Shown: positions 1 through 8,307 of the stretch, one piece after another
How positions within the stretch are numbered: position 1 is the stretch's first letter
Layout: the number at the start of each line of letters is the position of its first letter
NCBI GenBank assembly: GCA_021647765.1
Contig: JAKIUD010000015.1
Span: 1-56,204 of the forward strand
DNA: 56,204 nt
DNA from: Desulfuromusa sp.
GTDB taxonomy: Bacteria; Desulfobacterota; Desulfuromonadia; Desulfuromonadales; Geopsychrobacteraceae
Reading direction: 5' to 3'
Notes under the pieces: generated by a model
Told to the model about the DNA's origin: nothing
The model's input: the letters and a program-made list of their open reading frames with translations, nothing else
Database searches by the model: none
Position numbers and translations under genes: made by a program

Positions 1-599
1 ACATCCCAGAAACCCTCATCATTGAGATGACTGACATCGATAAACATTCCAAGTGCCTCGGCTTGTTCAATTAATTCGATCCCGAACGGTGTTAGTCCTC
101 CTTTTCGACCTTCACGGGTCGCAGAGAAGAAAGCACCATCAGCGACATAGTTACGCCGACTCCATACCAGCCCCAACCCTCGTACCCCGAGTTCATAAAA
201 AATACGCAGTAGCCGTAGATCATTCTGTAGTGGCTCAGCCCCTTCCAGTGAAAGGAAAATAGCTATTTCTCCCACAGCTTGAGCGGCAGACGCTTCTGCT
301 GTCGAACGGCAAATCCTGAACTTTCCCGGTGTTTCATCAATCTCTTCATGGAGATAGCTGATTTGATCCAGGGCTCTTCTCAATCCCATTTCCGGAAGAA
401 AAAAATCATCAATAAAAATTGCTGAAACAATGAGGTTAATGCCACCCTGTTGAAACACTGGGAGGTGGGTTGTCTCGATAACCTTTTCCTGTCCCCTGTC
501 ACGGCGATTGGCAATGTCGTAAGTCAGATCAAAGTGGGCATCGACAGTAAATGCTCGACGATGAATATCTGCTACATGTTCAAGATATTTCTTTTCCAA
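1..599 (-). CDS. Membrane-dipeptidase family (M19) peptidase, N-terminal part, cut by window edge
   Basis: About 199 residues are visible; the C-terminus lies outside the window. The family hydrolyses dipeptides with a binuclear zinc centre. The first metal motif HxD is at about residues 22-24 (VDAHFDLT) and the conserved stretch IDVSHLNDEGFWDV lies at the window edge. No signal peptide is seen, so it should be cytoplasmic. There is no ATG near the N-terminus. The frame is closed by a TAG at about 635, and I chose TTG at 599 because GAGG stands 8 bases before it. It is the last visible gene of the peptide-uptake operon, after the L-Ala-D/L-Glu epimerase, and could split the resulting L-Ala-L-Glu (inference from context). 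A repeat element begins about 15 bases upstream of the start. Confidence 0.85.
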   Translation of the reverse strand, partial: MEKKYLEHVADIHRRAFTVDAHFDLTYDIANRRDRGQEKVIETTHLPVFQQGGINLIVSAIFIDDFFLPEMGLRRALDQISYLHEEIDETPGKFRICRSTAEASAAQAVGEIAIFLSLEGAEPLQNDLRLLRIFYELGVRGLGLVWSRRNYVADGAFFSATREGRKGGLTPFGIELIEQAEALGMFIDVSHLNDEGFWD

Positions 600-613
600 A
601 ATATTTTCCTCGT

Positions 614-842
614 AAGCCAGATTAATGAAGTATTCCTAGCAAAAACGGGACTGTCCCCGCATGGGGGCTGTCCCAGGCTTTTGCGGTGCAAACCACTGCG
701 GTTTTTTTGTGAATCGTAAATTTCGGGTTTTTGCGGTGCGAATCACAGTGGTTCTTCGTGGATCGTAAACTCTTGGGACAGCCCCCGATAGTGCTGGGGA
801 TAGTCCCGAGTTTACTGCAAAGCTGCTTAAACTGGCACCATT
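614..842. repeat. Family 1 dispersed repeat, copy A, with internal 50 bp duplication
   Basis: An intergenic element shared with 44595-44776 and, inverted, 48054-48215. The right end CTTAAACTGGCACCATT matches the terminal inverted repeat of the other copies; the left end (AGCCAGATTAA) is degraded. Shared core words include GGGACTGTCCC, GGGACAGCCCCCGAT and AGTCCCGAG. This copy is longer because a 50 bp unit starting with TTTTGCGGTGC is present twice (677-726 and 727-776, diverged). Short ORFs running through it have no homology I recognise and are by-products of the repeat. Confidence 0.85.
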
Positions 843-886
843 CGAGAGACTTTTTAAACTTAGTGCCATAATTTACGGGTTTGGAG

Positions 887-1957
887 CTAGCCAATTGATT
901 CTATACCGAGACCAGGAGCATCCGAAAAGCAGACTTTTGAGCCCTGATAAGAAATCCCCCCGACCGCCGGGTTAAAACTGCAAAAAAGTGGCGCATCAAG
1001 ATCGTAACGTTTGATAACTGTCCGGCTTGCTGCCAGATGGGCAGCCGCTGCCACACTGATATGGGATTCCATCATTGAACCAATCATACAGGGAATACCA
1101 GCCGTTTCTGCAATTGCCACTATTTTCAAGGCATTGTAAATACCACCGCACTTCATCAGCTTGATATTAAGGCCATCCACCGCATTCATACTGACGAGAG
1201 TCAAAGCGTCATGGGGAGAAAAAATACTTTCGTCGGCATAGACAGGCATGCTGACATTTTCGCGGACATAGCGTAAACCTTCAAAATCATGTGCAGGAAC
1301 GGGTTGTTCCATAAGTTCAATATCGACTCCCTTACACTCCAATTCCTCCCCTACCTGCACAGCCTCTTTGGCGTTCCACCCTTGATTAGCATCGATTCTG
1401 ATAAGTGCTTCACTACCGATGGCTTCTCTTATCGTCTGAAGACGTTTGATATCGAGTCCAGGATCCCCACCAACTTTGATTTTGAGTATATTAAATCCAC
1501 CATTCAGCTTTTCTTTGCTTTCACTGATCATCTTTTCCTGAGTATCAAGGCTCACGGTTATATCTGTTTCCAGCGGATTAATCATGCCCCCAAGAAGTTG
1601 AAACAGAGGGACATTCAGTTTTTTTGCTAGTAAATCGTAAATCGCCATATCAACAGCTGCCTTTGCCGACGAATTACCGATAATACAGTTGTTAAGCCGC
1701 TGGAAAATATTTTCGGATTCGGTGAGATTCATCCCGACAAGATTATCTCTGATATGCTCAATGGCACCGCAAATGGAGGCAGTCGTCTCACCGGTGATAA
1801 CCGCTGTTGGAGCTGCACCACCAAATCCGACCAGATCAGTATCGGTCGTAATGGTAATAACAATATTTTCTATTTGATCAACCGATCGCAGCGCTGTTTT
1901 AAAAGTTGTAGTCAGAGGGATATTGATAATCTGAATTTTTATATCGGTAATTTTCAT
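887..1957 (-). CDS. L-Ala-D/L-Glu epimerase (enolase superfamily dipeptide epimerase)
   Basis: A 356-residue mandelate racemase/muconate lactonizing enzyme family protein. The catalytic KxK pair is at 159-161, metal ligands are at about D189, E217 and D242, and the opposite-face lysine is at 266 or 269. The DxD motif at 319-321 (RYDLDAP), which binds the dipeptide amino group in Ala-Glu epimerases, makes that specificity likely over muconate or mandelate substrates. It converts L-Ala-D-Glu from murein to L-Ala-L-Glu. The ATG at 1957 overlaps the end of the upstream NlpC/P60 gene by 4 bases, implying translational coupling. The pairing matches Bacillus ykfB/ykfC. Confidence 0.9.
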   Translation of the reverse strand: MKITDIKIQIINIPLTTTFKTALRSVDQIENIVITITTDTDLVGFGGAAPTAVITGETTASICGAIEHIRDNLVGMNLTESENIFQRLNNCIIGNSSAKAAVDMAIYDLLAKKLNVPLFQLLGGMINPLETDITVSLDTQEKMISESKEKLNGGFNILKIKVGGDPGLDIKRLQTIREAIGSEALIRIDANQGWNAKEAVQVGEELECKGVDIELMEQPVPAHDFEGLRYVRENVSMPVYADESIFSPHDALTLVSMNAVDGLNIKLMKCGGIYNALKIVAIAETAGIPCMIGSMMESHISVAAAAHLAASRTVIKRYDLDAPLFCSFNPAVGGISYQGSKVCFSDAPGLGIESIG

Positions 1958-2751
1958 CTCACTGCCTCAACTGTAGTGCGGTTGACAGAAACAAAAGTGT
2001 TTAACAGGTCTTGACTGAAATCCCTGTCGGTCTCATTGAAACTGTTCAATCGTACCCACCCTCTGGCATGAATGAAACCCTCATGACCGAGAGAAATGGC
2101 CACATGGGTCACATTCTTCGGCTCCGTTCCAAAAAACAGCAGATCGGCAGGTTGTGCAGTACGATAGTCGCTGGAAAGCAGATTGTTCTGCTGTTGCTGC
2201 CAGGCATCGCGGGGCAACAAGCAGCCGTTCAGGCGAAAGACCGTTTGCACAAATCCTGAACAGTCAAAGCCCTTTGGTGTACAACCTCCCCAACTGTATT
2301 GATAACCGAGAAACTCCCGCGCCAAGCTGACAATATTTGCTGGCGAATAATTGGAGAACGCGCCAAAATGTCTCTTCTCAGCCCAACCAATGGAACCATC
2401 GGGCAGCAAAATCTGATACCAATTATTGTCCACGTCGTCAATTGTCTTAAGAGTCGAGCCAATGACGGCATCTCTGATTCTACTAGATGACGTTGATGGA
2501 TCGGCATAAATGGGGATAAAATGACGCCTGACAACAACTTCATTTCCCGGCAATGGCTCTTCCGTAATAACCTGCCCGGTTGACACCCAGCTTTCGTAGC
2601 CATCGACCTGGCGAACCTTGGTAAAAGAAGTTCCCTGCTCCAGTATTGCAACTTTTTCACCAAGAATCCCTTGAGTTATAACTTCACTGGAATAAGAAGG
2701 ATCTCGATATTGATTGCTGACACTGACATTGATTGTGCCATGTAAGGTCAT
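1954..2751 (-). CDS. NlpC/P60 endopeptidase with SH3-type N-terminus (YkfC-like, gamma-D-Glu-diamino acid endopeptidase)
   Basis: A 265-residue protein. Residues 1-130 look like two bacterial SH3-type modules. The NlpC/P60 catalytic domain follows, with Cys164 (FDCSGFVQ), His216 (VTHVAIS) and probable third residue His228. There is no signal peptide, so it should act in the cytoplasm on imported peptides rather than on the wall. Relatives of this architecture (YkfC, dipeptidyl-peptidase VI) cut the gamma-D-Glu to diaminopimelate bond when the N-terminal L-Ala is free. It sits between the peptide ABC transporter and the Ala-Glu epimerase, which fits that role. The start at ATG 2751 is preceded by an AGAAAG/GGAG-like stretch. 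Confidence 0.88.
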   Translation of the reverse strand: MTLHGTINVSVSNQYRDPSYSSEVITQGILGEKVAILEQGTSFTKVRQVDGYESWVSTGQVITEEPLPGNEVVVRRHFIPIYADPSTSSSRIRDAVIGSTLKTIDDVDNNWYQILLPDGSIGWAEKRHFGAFSNYSPANIVSLAREFLGYQYSWGGCTPKGFDCSGFVQTVFRLNGCLLPRDAWQQQQNNLLSSDYRTAQPADLLFFGTEPKNVTHVAISLGHEGFIHARGWVRLNSFNETDRDFSQDLLNTFVSVNRTTVEAVR

Positions 2752-2772
2752 ATCTTTCTCCGTCGGGGGACA

Positions 2773-3546
2773 CTAGAAATCCTGAAACAGATCAATCGCC
2801 GCTCGATCATACCCCTTGCTGGCAGTAAACAACTGCTTGGTATAATTTTGAGACAGGTCACCACTTTGAAGCTGCTCAGCGCTGATCATTTCAACCACGG
2901 ATCCCTGACTCATGACCGCACAATTCTCGCACATATAAGAAATGACCGCCAAGTCATGGCTGACCATGACATAAGTCAGGTTCCGCTCTTTGCGGATATC
3001 CTGCAGCAGATTTAAAACCTCGGCTTGAATAGACACATCAAGTGCTGAAGTTGGCTCATCCAACAAGATGATTTCCGGCTCAAGAATCAGCGCCCGAGCA
3101 ACGGCAACCCGTTGTCGCTGACCACCTGAGAGCTGGTGTGGGTAGCGAAAGCGAAACTGCGATCCAAGGTCTACTTCACTCAGAACCTTTTCGACTCGAT
3201 GATTTATATCGGTGAACTTGTGGATGGCAAGTGGTTCTTTGAGGGTTCTGTCGATAGTATGGCGCGGATGCAGTGATCCGTAGGGATCTTGAAATACCAG
3301 CTGAACTTTGCGGTAAAAAGCCAGATCACGTTTTTGTGAAACCACCTCACCATCAACTTCAATCGTCCCCTGCCAGTGATTCAGCAGTCCGGAAATACAA
3401 TTAAGAACCGTCGATTTTCCGGATCCCGATTCTCCAACAAGACCAAAGCTCTCGCCCTTTTTAATTTCAAAAGAGACATCTTTAAGGGCATGATTTTTTT
3501 CACTACCGTGGCCAAAGTAGATATTAAGATTTGAGATATTCAGCAT
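2773..3546 (-). CDS. dppF: Dipeptide/oligopeptide ABC transporter ATPase (DppF/OppF type)
   Basis: A 257-residue ABC ATPase: Walker A GESGSGKS at 38-45, signature LSGGQRQR at about 139, Walker B LLDEPTSALD at about 161. It powers the DppB/DppC permease pair together with the preceding DppD-like subunit. It is shorter than typical OppF/DppF (about 320 residues) because the C-terminal oligopeptide-transporter extension is largely absent. It follows dppD after one base, so the two are almost certainly co-transcribed. The symbol is by analogy; substrate is not proven by sequence. Confidence 0.88.
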   Translation of the reverse strand: MLNISNLNIYFGHGSEKNHALKDVSFEIKKGESFGLVGESGSGKSTVLNCISGLLNHWQGTIEVDGEVVSQKRDLAFYRKVQLVFQDPYGSLHPRHTIDRTLKEPLAIHKFTDINHRVEKVLSEVDLGSQFRFRYPHQLSGGQRQRVAVARALILEPEIILLDEPTSALDVSIQAEVLNLLQDIRKERNLTYVMVSHDLAVISYMCENCAVMSQGSVVEMISAEQLQSGDLSQNYTKQLFTASKGYDRAAIDLFQDF

Positions 3547-3547
3547 G

Positions 3548-4453
3548 TCAAATAATTATCCCGTCACTGTCGTTGCTGTGCCAAAAATCAGCATCAAGCC
3601 AGGCATCATCCCGCACCAGGGTCGAAAGACGCTCATTTCTCCCTTCGATTCGGGGCAAACAATTTAACAGCCCGCGGGTATAAGGATGGGTAGAGTTATG
3701 CAGATCTGCAGCATTAATGACTTCCATGATCCTGCCACCATACATGATGATGACACGGTCACAAAAAGATGCAACCAGCTCCAGATCGTGGGAGATAAAA
3801 ATCAGACCCATCCCCCTCTGGGTGACTAAATCATCAAGAATTGCCAGCACCTGCAGCTGCACCGTGACATCTAAAGCCGAGGTTGGTTCATCTGCAATCA
3901 GTAGACTCGGCTCAGGGATAAGCATCATCGCAATCATGATTCTCTGTCCCATCCCCCCTGAAACTTCATGGGGGTAAAGTTTATAGACCTGCTCAGGATT
4001 TCTGATTCTAACGGCAGTTAACATCTTCAGAGTCTGTTCCCGTGCAACCGACTTTGAAACCTTGCTGTGGACAATATAGGCTTCACTGATTTGTTGACCA
4101 ACCGTTCGTACCGGATTGAGGGAATATTTCGGATCCTGCATCACCATGGAGATTTCCTTCCCCCTGATGCAGCGCAGCTCTTTTTCACTAAACGAGAGGA
4201 GATCCTGTCCCTTGAAAGAAATTTCTTCTGCCGAAACTTTTGCATAAGGTGGCAGCAGGCGCAAAATGGCACGCCCCGTCACCGATTTTCCCGATCCCGA
4301 CTCGCCAACAAGACCGATTTTCTCTTTCCCCAGGGAAAAGCTGATATCTTTAACAGCATGAACATCTCCCTTTGGCGAAGGAAAAATAATATTGAGGTTT
4401 GTAACCTGGAGAAGTTGATCTTGCTGTATCATATTGAAGTATCCATCAATCAT
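3548..4453 (-). CDS. dppD: Dipeptide/oligopeptide ABC transporter ATPase (DppD/OppD type)
   Basis: About 301 residues from ATG 4453. Walker A GESGSGKS lies near residue 50, the Q-loop is VMQDPKYSLNP, the signature is the variant SGGMGQRI and Walker B is LLIADEPTSALD. It is one half of the ATPase heterodimer of the peptide importer. The reading frame is open further upstream to 4519, but that part lies inside the permease gene and has no ABC homology. ATG 4453 overlaps the permease stop (ATGATTGA), a normal coupling arrangement; ATG 4432 is the alternative start. Confidence 0.88.
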   Translation of the reverse strand: MIDGYFNMIQQDQLLQVTNLNIIFPSPKGDVHAVKDISFSLGKEKIGLVGESGSGKSVTGRAILRLLPPYAKVSAEEISFKGQDLLSFSEKELRCIRGKEISMVMQDPKYSLNPVRTVGQQISEAYIVHSKVSKSVAREQTLKMLTAVRIRNPEQVYKLYPHEVSGGMGQRIMIAMMLIPEPSLLIADEPTSALDVTVQLQVLAILDDLVTQRGMGLIFISHDLELVASFCDRVIIMYGGRIMEVINAADLHNSTHPYTRGLLNCLPRIEGRNERLSTLVRDDAWLDADFWHSNDSDGIII

Positions 4454-5378
4454 CACTCTTGGGATCAAGAACTTCGCGTAAACCATCTCCAAGAAGGTTA
4501 AATGCAAGACTGACAACAAAAATAGCCATTCCCGGCATGGTGATCAGCCACCAATGGTCAAGAATATATGCACGTCCGCTTGATGTCATAGCACCCCACT
4601 CCGGTGATGGTGGCTGTGCTCCAAGACCAAGAAATCCAAGCCCAGCGGCAGTGATAATAATACCAGCCATATCCAGGGTCACCCGAACGATTAGGGAAGA
4701 GAGACAGAGTGGCATGACATGTCTACTGATAATCCGGATTGCCCCGGCTCCCTGAAGTTTGATAGCACGAATAAAATCAGAATTTCGAATCGTAATTGTT
4801 TCACCCCGGGCAATTCTGGCATAGGGTGGCCAAGAGGTAATTGCAATGGCAATAATAGCGTTTTCTATTCCTGGACCCAATGCAGCAACAAATGCCAAGG
4901 CAAGAATCAATTTTGGAAAGGCGAGAAAAATATCGGTTATTCGCATCAGTACGGTATCGACAAAACCACCGAAATAACCGGAAACTGTTCCAACAATGAT
5001 CCCGACCGGGGCGGCAATAATTGCAACCAAGCCGATGATATACAATGTCAGACGTGAACCCCAGACCACCCGGCTAAAAATATCTCGGCCGACCTCATCG
5101 GTACCAAAAATATGTTCCGCAGAAAACGGCTGTAGACGCTGGCTCAAATTGGTAAGGATTGGGTCAAAGGGGGCTATATAGGGGGCGAACAGAGCAATAA
5201 AAACCAGTGCTATGATAATAAGCAAACCCAGCACTGCCAATCTGTTTTTCAGAAATTCGAGCAACCCAAGATAAGCACGACCTGCCGCGGCCTGAAATGC
5301 TGACGCCGGAGTATCGGTCAACAGCCACTCTTTTGCATGGTTATAAATTGTTTGCTGATCTGCCATGAGTTTATTCAC
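4446..5378 (-). CDS. dppC: Peptide ABC transporter permease (DppC/OppC type)
   Basis: A 310-residue inner-membrane permease with an N-terminal OppC-type segment, a first membrane span near residues 48-68, about five further spans and the EAA-type cytoplasmic loop (about DFIRAIKLQGAGAIRI). It pairs with DppB to form the channel. The start appears to be GTG 5378, with ATG 5366 as alternative. The nearest Shine-Dalgarno-like sequence (AAGAGG, 11 bases before the GTG) lies in the terminal inverted repeat of the element at 5387-5516, so the element may provide this gene's ribosome binding site. Confidence 0.9.
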   Translation of the reverse strand: MNKLMADQQTIYNHAKEWLLTDTPASAFQAAAGRAYLGLLEFLKNRLAVLGLLIIIALVFIALFAPYIAPFDPILTNLSQRLQPFSAEHIFGTDEVGRDIFSRVVWGSRLTLYIIGLVAIIAAPVGIIVGTVSGYFGGFVDTVLMRITDIFLAFPKLILALAFVAALGPGIENAIIAIAITSWPPYARIARGETITIRNSDFIRAIKLQGAGAIRIISRHVMPLCLSSLIVRVTLDMAGIIITAAGLGFLGLGAQPPSPEWGAMTSSGRAYILDHWWLITMPGMAIFVVSLAFNLLGDGLREVLDPKSDD

Positions 5379-5386
5379 ACCATATC

Positions 5387-5516
5387 GAGCCTCTTACAAA
5401 AGTCGTCATCCTCGTGAATACGGGGAGCCAGTTTTTGACGAACTCGGGAGACCTCTGGATTCCCACCTGCGCGGGAATGACGGCCACTGGACGTTAAAGA
5501 GTTTTGCAAGAGCCTC
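5387..5516. repeat. Family 3 palindromic intergenic element between dppB and dppC
   Basis: A 130 bp element bounded by imperfect inverted repeats: GAGCCTCTTACAAAAGTC at 5387-5404 and the reverse complement of GAGGCTCTTGCAAAACTCT at 5498-5516. Inside, GTCATCCTCGTG near 5405 mirrors GCGCGGGAATGAC near 5469, so the RNA could fold into one long hairpin. It is richer in GC than the flanking genes. No protein is encoded. A lone terminus (GAGGCTCTTGTAAA on the minus strand) recurs at about 8308-8321 upstream of dppA. Confidence 0.7.
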
Positions 5517-5528
5517 TATCATTAATAA

Positions 5529-6569
5529 TTAACGTGCCCTGGGATCGAAAACCTTGTAAAGAATATCTGAAAAAATATTGATCCCAAGAAAAATACTGCC
5601 AACGACAATTGTGCTTCCCAACACTGCATTCATATCAGCATTGAGTAATGAATTCGTTAGATAGAGACCAAGCCCCGGCCAGGCAAAAATTGTTTCAGTG
5701 AGAACCGATCCCTCAAGAAGCGCCCCGAAACTGAGGGCAACGACCGTAATGAGGGGGATAGCACAATTACCAAAAGCATGCCCCCAGATAACCTTCCACT
5801 CAGCAACCCCTTTGACGCGAGCAGTCAAGATATATTCCTGACGTAATTGTTCAATCATAAAAGAACGTGTCATCCTGGAGATATAGGCCATACTGAAATA
5901 ACCCAGCAGAGTCGCAGGCATGATGAGGTGATAGAGGGCGTTCCAAAATATTTCCCACTCCCCGGCCAGAATAGAATCAATCAGCATAAAGCCAGTCACT
6001 GGTGTGACAATACCATCATAGAACACATCAACCCGCCCCGGCCCTGGAAGAAGGTCAAGTTTGGCATAAAATATCATCAGAGCTAAAAGAGCCAGCCAGA
6101 AAATCGGCAGTGAATACCCCAGTAAGCCTACCACTCGGGAGACGTGATCCAAAAAACCTCCCCGCTTAACCGCAGAGATGACTCCCAAAGGGATACCGAC
6201 AAAAATACCAAATAGCGTTGCGAGAAATGCCAGTTCCATTGTTGCCGGAAAGACCCGGAGGATATCCTCGAAAACTGGTTTTGCCGTTAACACTGATGTT
6301 CCAAAATCACCCCGCAAAACACTACTGAGATAAATCAAAAATTGTTGCCACAGGGGAAGATTTAATCCCATTGCAATTCTGGCGCGTTCATAAACTTCAT
6401 GGGATGCTTTATCGCCGACAACAGCAAGGACGGGGTCAATAGGAACGACCCGCCCGATCAGAAAAGTGATCAGCAAAAGTCCTAAAAAAGTAATTGCGAC
6501 CATAAGGAGAAATTTTAAGATTTTGAGCGCGGTTTTTTTAAGACGCTTCTGTGTAAGGAATTGTGTCAT
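5529..6569 (-). CDS. dppB: Peptide ABC transporter permease (DppB/OppB type)
   Basis: A 346-residue membrane permease of the binding-protein-dependent transport family. It has a first membrane span at about residues 15-40, a long periplasmic loop (about 45-110), five more spans, and the cytoplasmic EAA-type loop beginning EYILTARVKGV. It follows the binding-protein gene by about 105 bases. Together with DppC it should form the pore of the importer. A repeat element separates it from dppC, but both lie on the same strand. Confidence 0.92.
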   Translation of the reverse strand: MTQFLTQKRLKKTALKILKFLLMVAITFLGLLLITFLIGRVVPIDPVLAVVGDKASHEVYERARIAMGLNLPLWQQFLIYLSSVLRGDFGTSVLTAKPVFEDILRVFPATMELAFLATLFGIFVGIPLGVISAVKRGGFLDHVSRVVGLLGYSLPIFWLALLALMIFYAKLDLLPGPGRVDVFYDGIVTPVTGFMLIDSILAGEWEIFWNALYHLIMPATLLGYFSMAYISRMTRSFMIEQLRQEYILTARVKGVAEWKVIWGHAFGNCAIPLITVVALSFGALLEGSVLTETIFAWPGLGLYLTNSLLNADMNAVLGSTIVVGSIFLGINIFSDILYKVFDPRAR

Positions 6570-6675
6570 TGCGGATAAGCCTGACTGGATATCGTCCGTT
6601 TATCTTATTAAACGGGATTTTATATTCCAGCGGCTACCGATAAATGGGTAGCCGCTGGATTGGACAGGGGGATAC

Positions 6676-8256
6676 TTATTTGGTTACATTCCAATAGAAG
6701 TTGCTATCAAAACTTGGTCCGAGGATAAAACCCTTAACATTGGCTCGTTCAGCTAAAATTTCAATATCCTGGAACATGATAACAAAAGGAGAAACCTGCT
6801 GGTGCTCCCGCTGTAAATCAAGATACATTTTGGCACGCTTAGCCGTATCCCGCTCAAGAACAGCCGCATCAGCTTTTTTGGTCATCTCAGGAATATCCCA
6901 AGCATTTCTCCAGGCTAATGGCTTTGATTTAGCATCATCGGAATTGTCTGGATTCCGTGCAAAAGTATCGGCATTGGTGTGTGGATCCATATAGTCCGGT
7001 CCCCAGCGGCCGATATAGATATCGTGATTACGGGCACGATATTTAGTCAATGTCTGCTTTCCTTCACCCGGAATGATTTCCAGCTTGATCCCGGCAAGAG
7101 CAAACGTCCCCTGAATCGCAATGGCCATTGATGTGGTTGGCTCATTATTGCGGGTATCCATGGTGACAGTGAAACCATTTTCTAAACCAGCCTCTTTTAA
7201 CAGAGCTTTCGCTTTGGCGACATTGAGAGAAAATGGTGTTTCCTCCAGAGCACCAAGAAAACCTTTAGGCAAGAAAGCCTGATGGATGGTTGCTTTGCCG
7301 TTCAGGATGGTTGCCTCCATACCCTTGTAGTCAATCAGATACTTCAGCGCTTGGCGCACTTGTGGAATTTTCAGATATTTGTTTTTCTGGTTGAGTCCTA
7401 GATACCAGACAGCACCTTTAGCTTTTTTACGGATAACAATATTTTTGTTTCCAGCCAAGCCCTTAATATCATCGGGTCCCAGGTTTCTAGCGATATCAAC
7501 ATCCCCTTTTTCGAGAAGTAGACGCTGAGTTGAAGATTCAGAAATATGGCGAGTAAAAACCCGCTTGAGCTTTGCTTTGTTTCCCCAGTAATTATCATTA
7601 CGATCCAGAATCAGAGATTCTGAGGCTTTCCATGCTTTGAGCTTAAACGGTCCGGAACCAGCGTAAGCCGTTTTTAACCAACCGTAGCCCAAATCGCCAT
7701 CTTTCTCGTGAGCCAGCACATCTTTTTTATCCACAATTGAACCAGCAGTTGAGGTCATACAATAGAGAAAAAAGGTTGGCGCGTAAGCCTTGTTCACCAC
7801 CACCTTAACCGTATAATCGTCAACCTTGGAAATCTTTTCAGCAACGTTTTCGGGGGTAAAGCCGAATTGCGAAAGGATAAATGCTGGGGATTTATCAAGT
7901 TTAATAACCCGCTGCAGCGAAAACACCACATCATCAGCAGTGAGTTGATTTCCTGATGCGAATTTGATCCCCTTTCTGATCTTAAACACATAGGTCTTGC
8001 CATCGGGAGAAATAGTCCAACTTTCAGCGACAACACCATAAATATTACTGACGTTATCAACATCATAGCCAATCAGTCGGTCATAGGTATTACCAGCATA
8101 CTCAGCACCGGAGAACTCAAAAATTTCGGCAGGATCAAGAGTAATAATGTCGTCGATACTGTTGGCAATAACCAAAGTATCTGCCGGAGTTTTAGCTATG
8201 GCTGTTTGAAATGAAAAAAGGAACAAAACAATCGCGAGAAAACAGAGTTTTTTCAT
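6676..8256 (-). CDS. dppA: Periplasmic peptide-binding protein, family 5 (DppA type)
   Basis: A 526-residue family 5 extracellular solute-binding protein with a clear signal peptide (hydrophobic core about residues 5-18, cleavage probably after AIA near 21). The start of the mature protein (TLVIANSIDDIITLDPAEIF) is the usual family 5 opening. It delivers peptides to DppBCDF. The ATG at 8256 has AAGGAGG 6-7 bases upstream, the strongest ribosome binding site of the operon, consistent with the need for excess binding protein. The ligand cannot be read from sequence; murein peptides are inferred from the downstream enzymes. Confidence 0.92.
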   Translation of the reverse strand: MKKLCFLAIVLFLFSFQTAIAKTPADTLVIANSIDDIITLDPAEIFEFSGAEYAGNTYDRLIGYDVDNVSNIYGVVAESWTISPDGKTYVFKIRKGIKFASGNQLTADDVVFSLQRVIKLDKSPAFILSQFGFTPENVAEKISKVDDYTVKVVVNKAYAPTFFLYCMTSTAGSIVDKKDVLAHEKDGDLGYGWLKTAYAGSGPFKLKAWKASESLILDRNDNYWGNKAKLKRVFTRHISESSTQRLLLEKGDVDIARNLGPDDIKGLAGNKNIVIRKKAKGAVWYLGLNQKNKYLKIPQVRQALKYLIDYKGMEATILNGKATIHQAFLPKGFLGALEETPFSLNVAKAKALLKEAGLENGFTVTMDTRNNEPTTSMAIAIQGTFALAGIKLEIIPGEGKQTLTKYRARNHDIYIGRWGPDYMDPHTNADTFARNPDNSDDAKSKPLAWRNAWDIPEMTKKADAAVLERDTAKRAKMYLDLQREHQQVSPFVIMFQDIEILAERANVKGFILGPSFDSNFYWNVTK

Positions 8257-8307
8257 ATTTTACCTCCTTTGTTTGATGATCACTTAACCGTGAGCACCCA
8301 ATGAATT

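Noticed and set aside
622..894. Two overlapping minus-strand ORFs of 77-90 residues
   Set aside because: They lie inside family 1 repeat copy A, have no recognisable family or ribosome binding site, and the corresponding frames are not kept in copies B and C.
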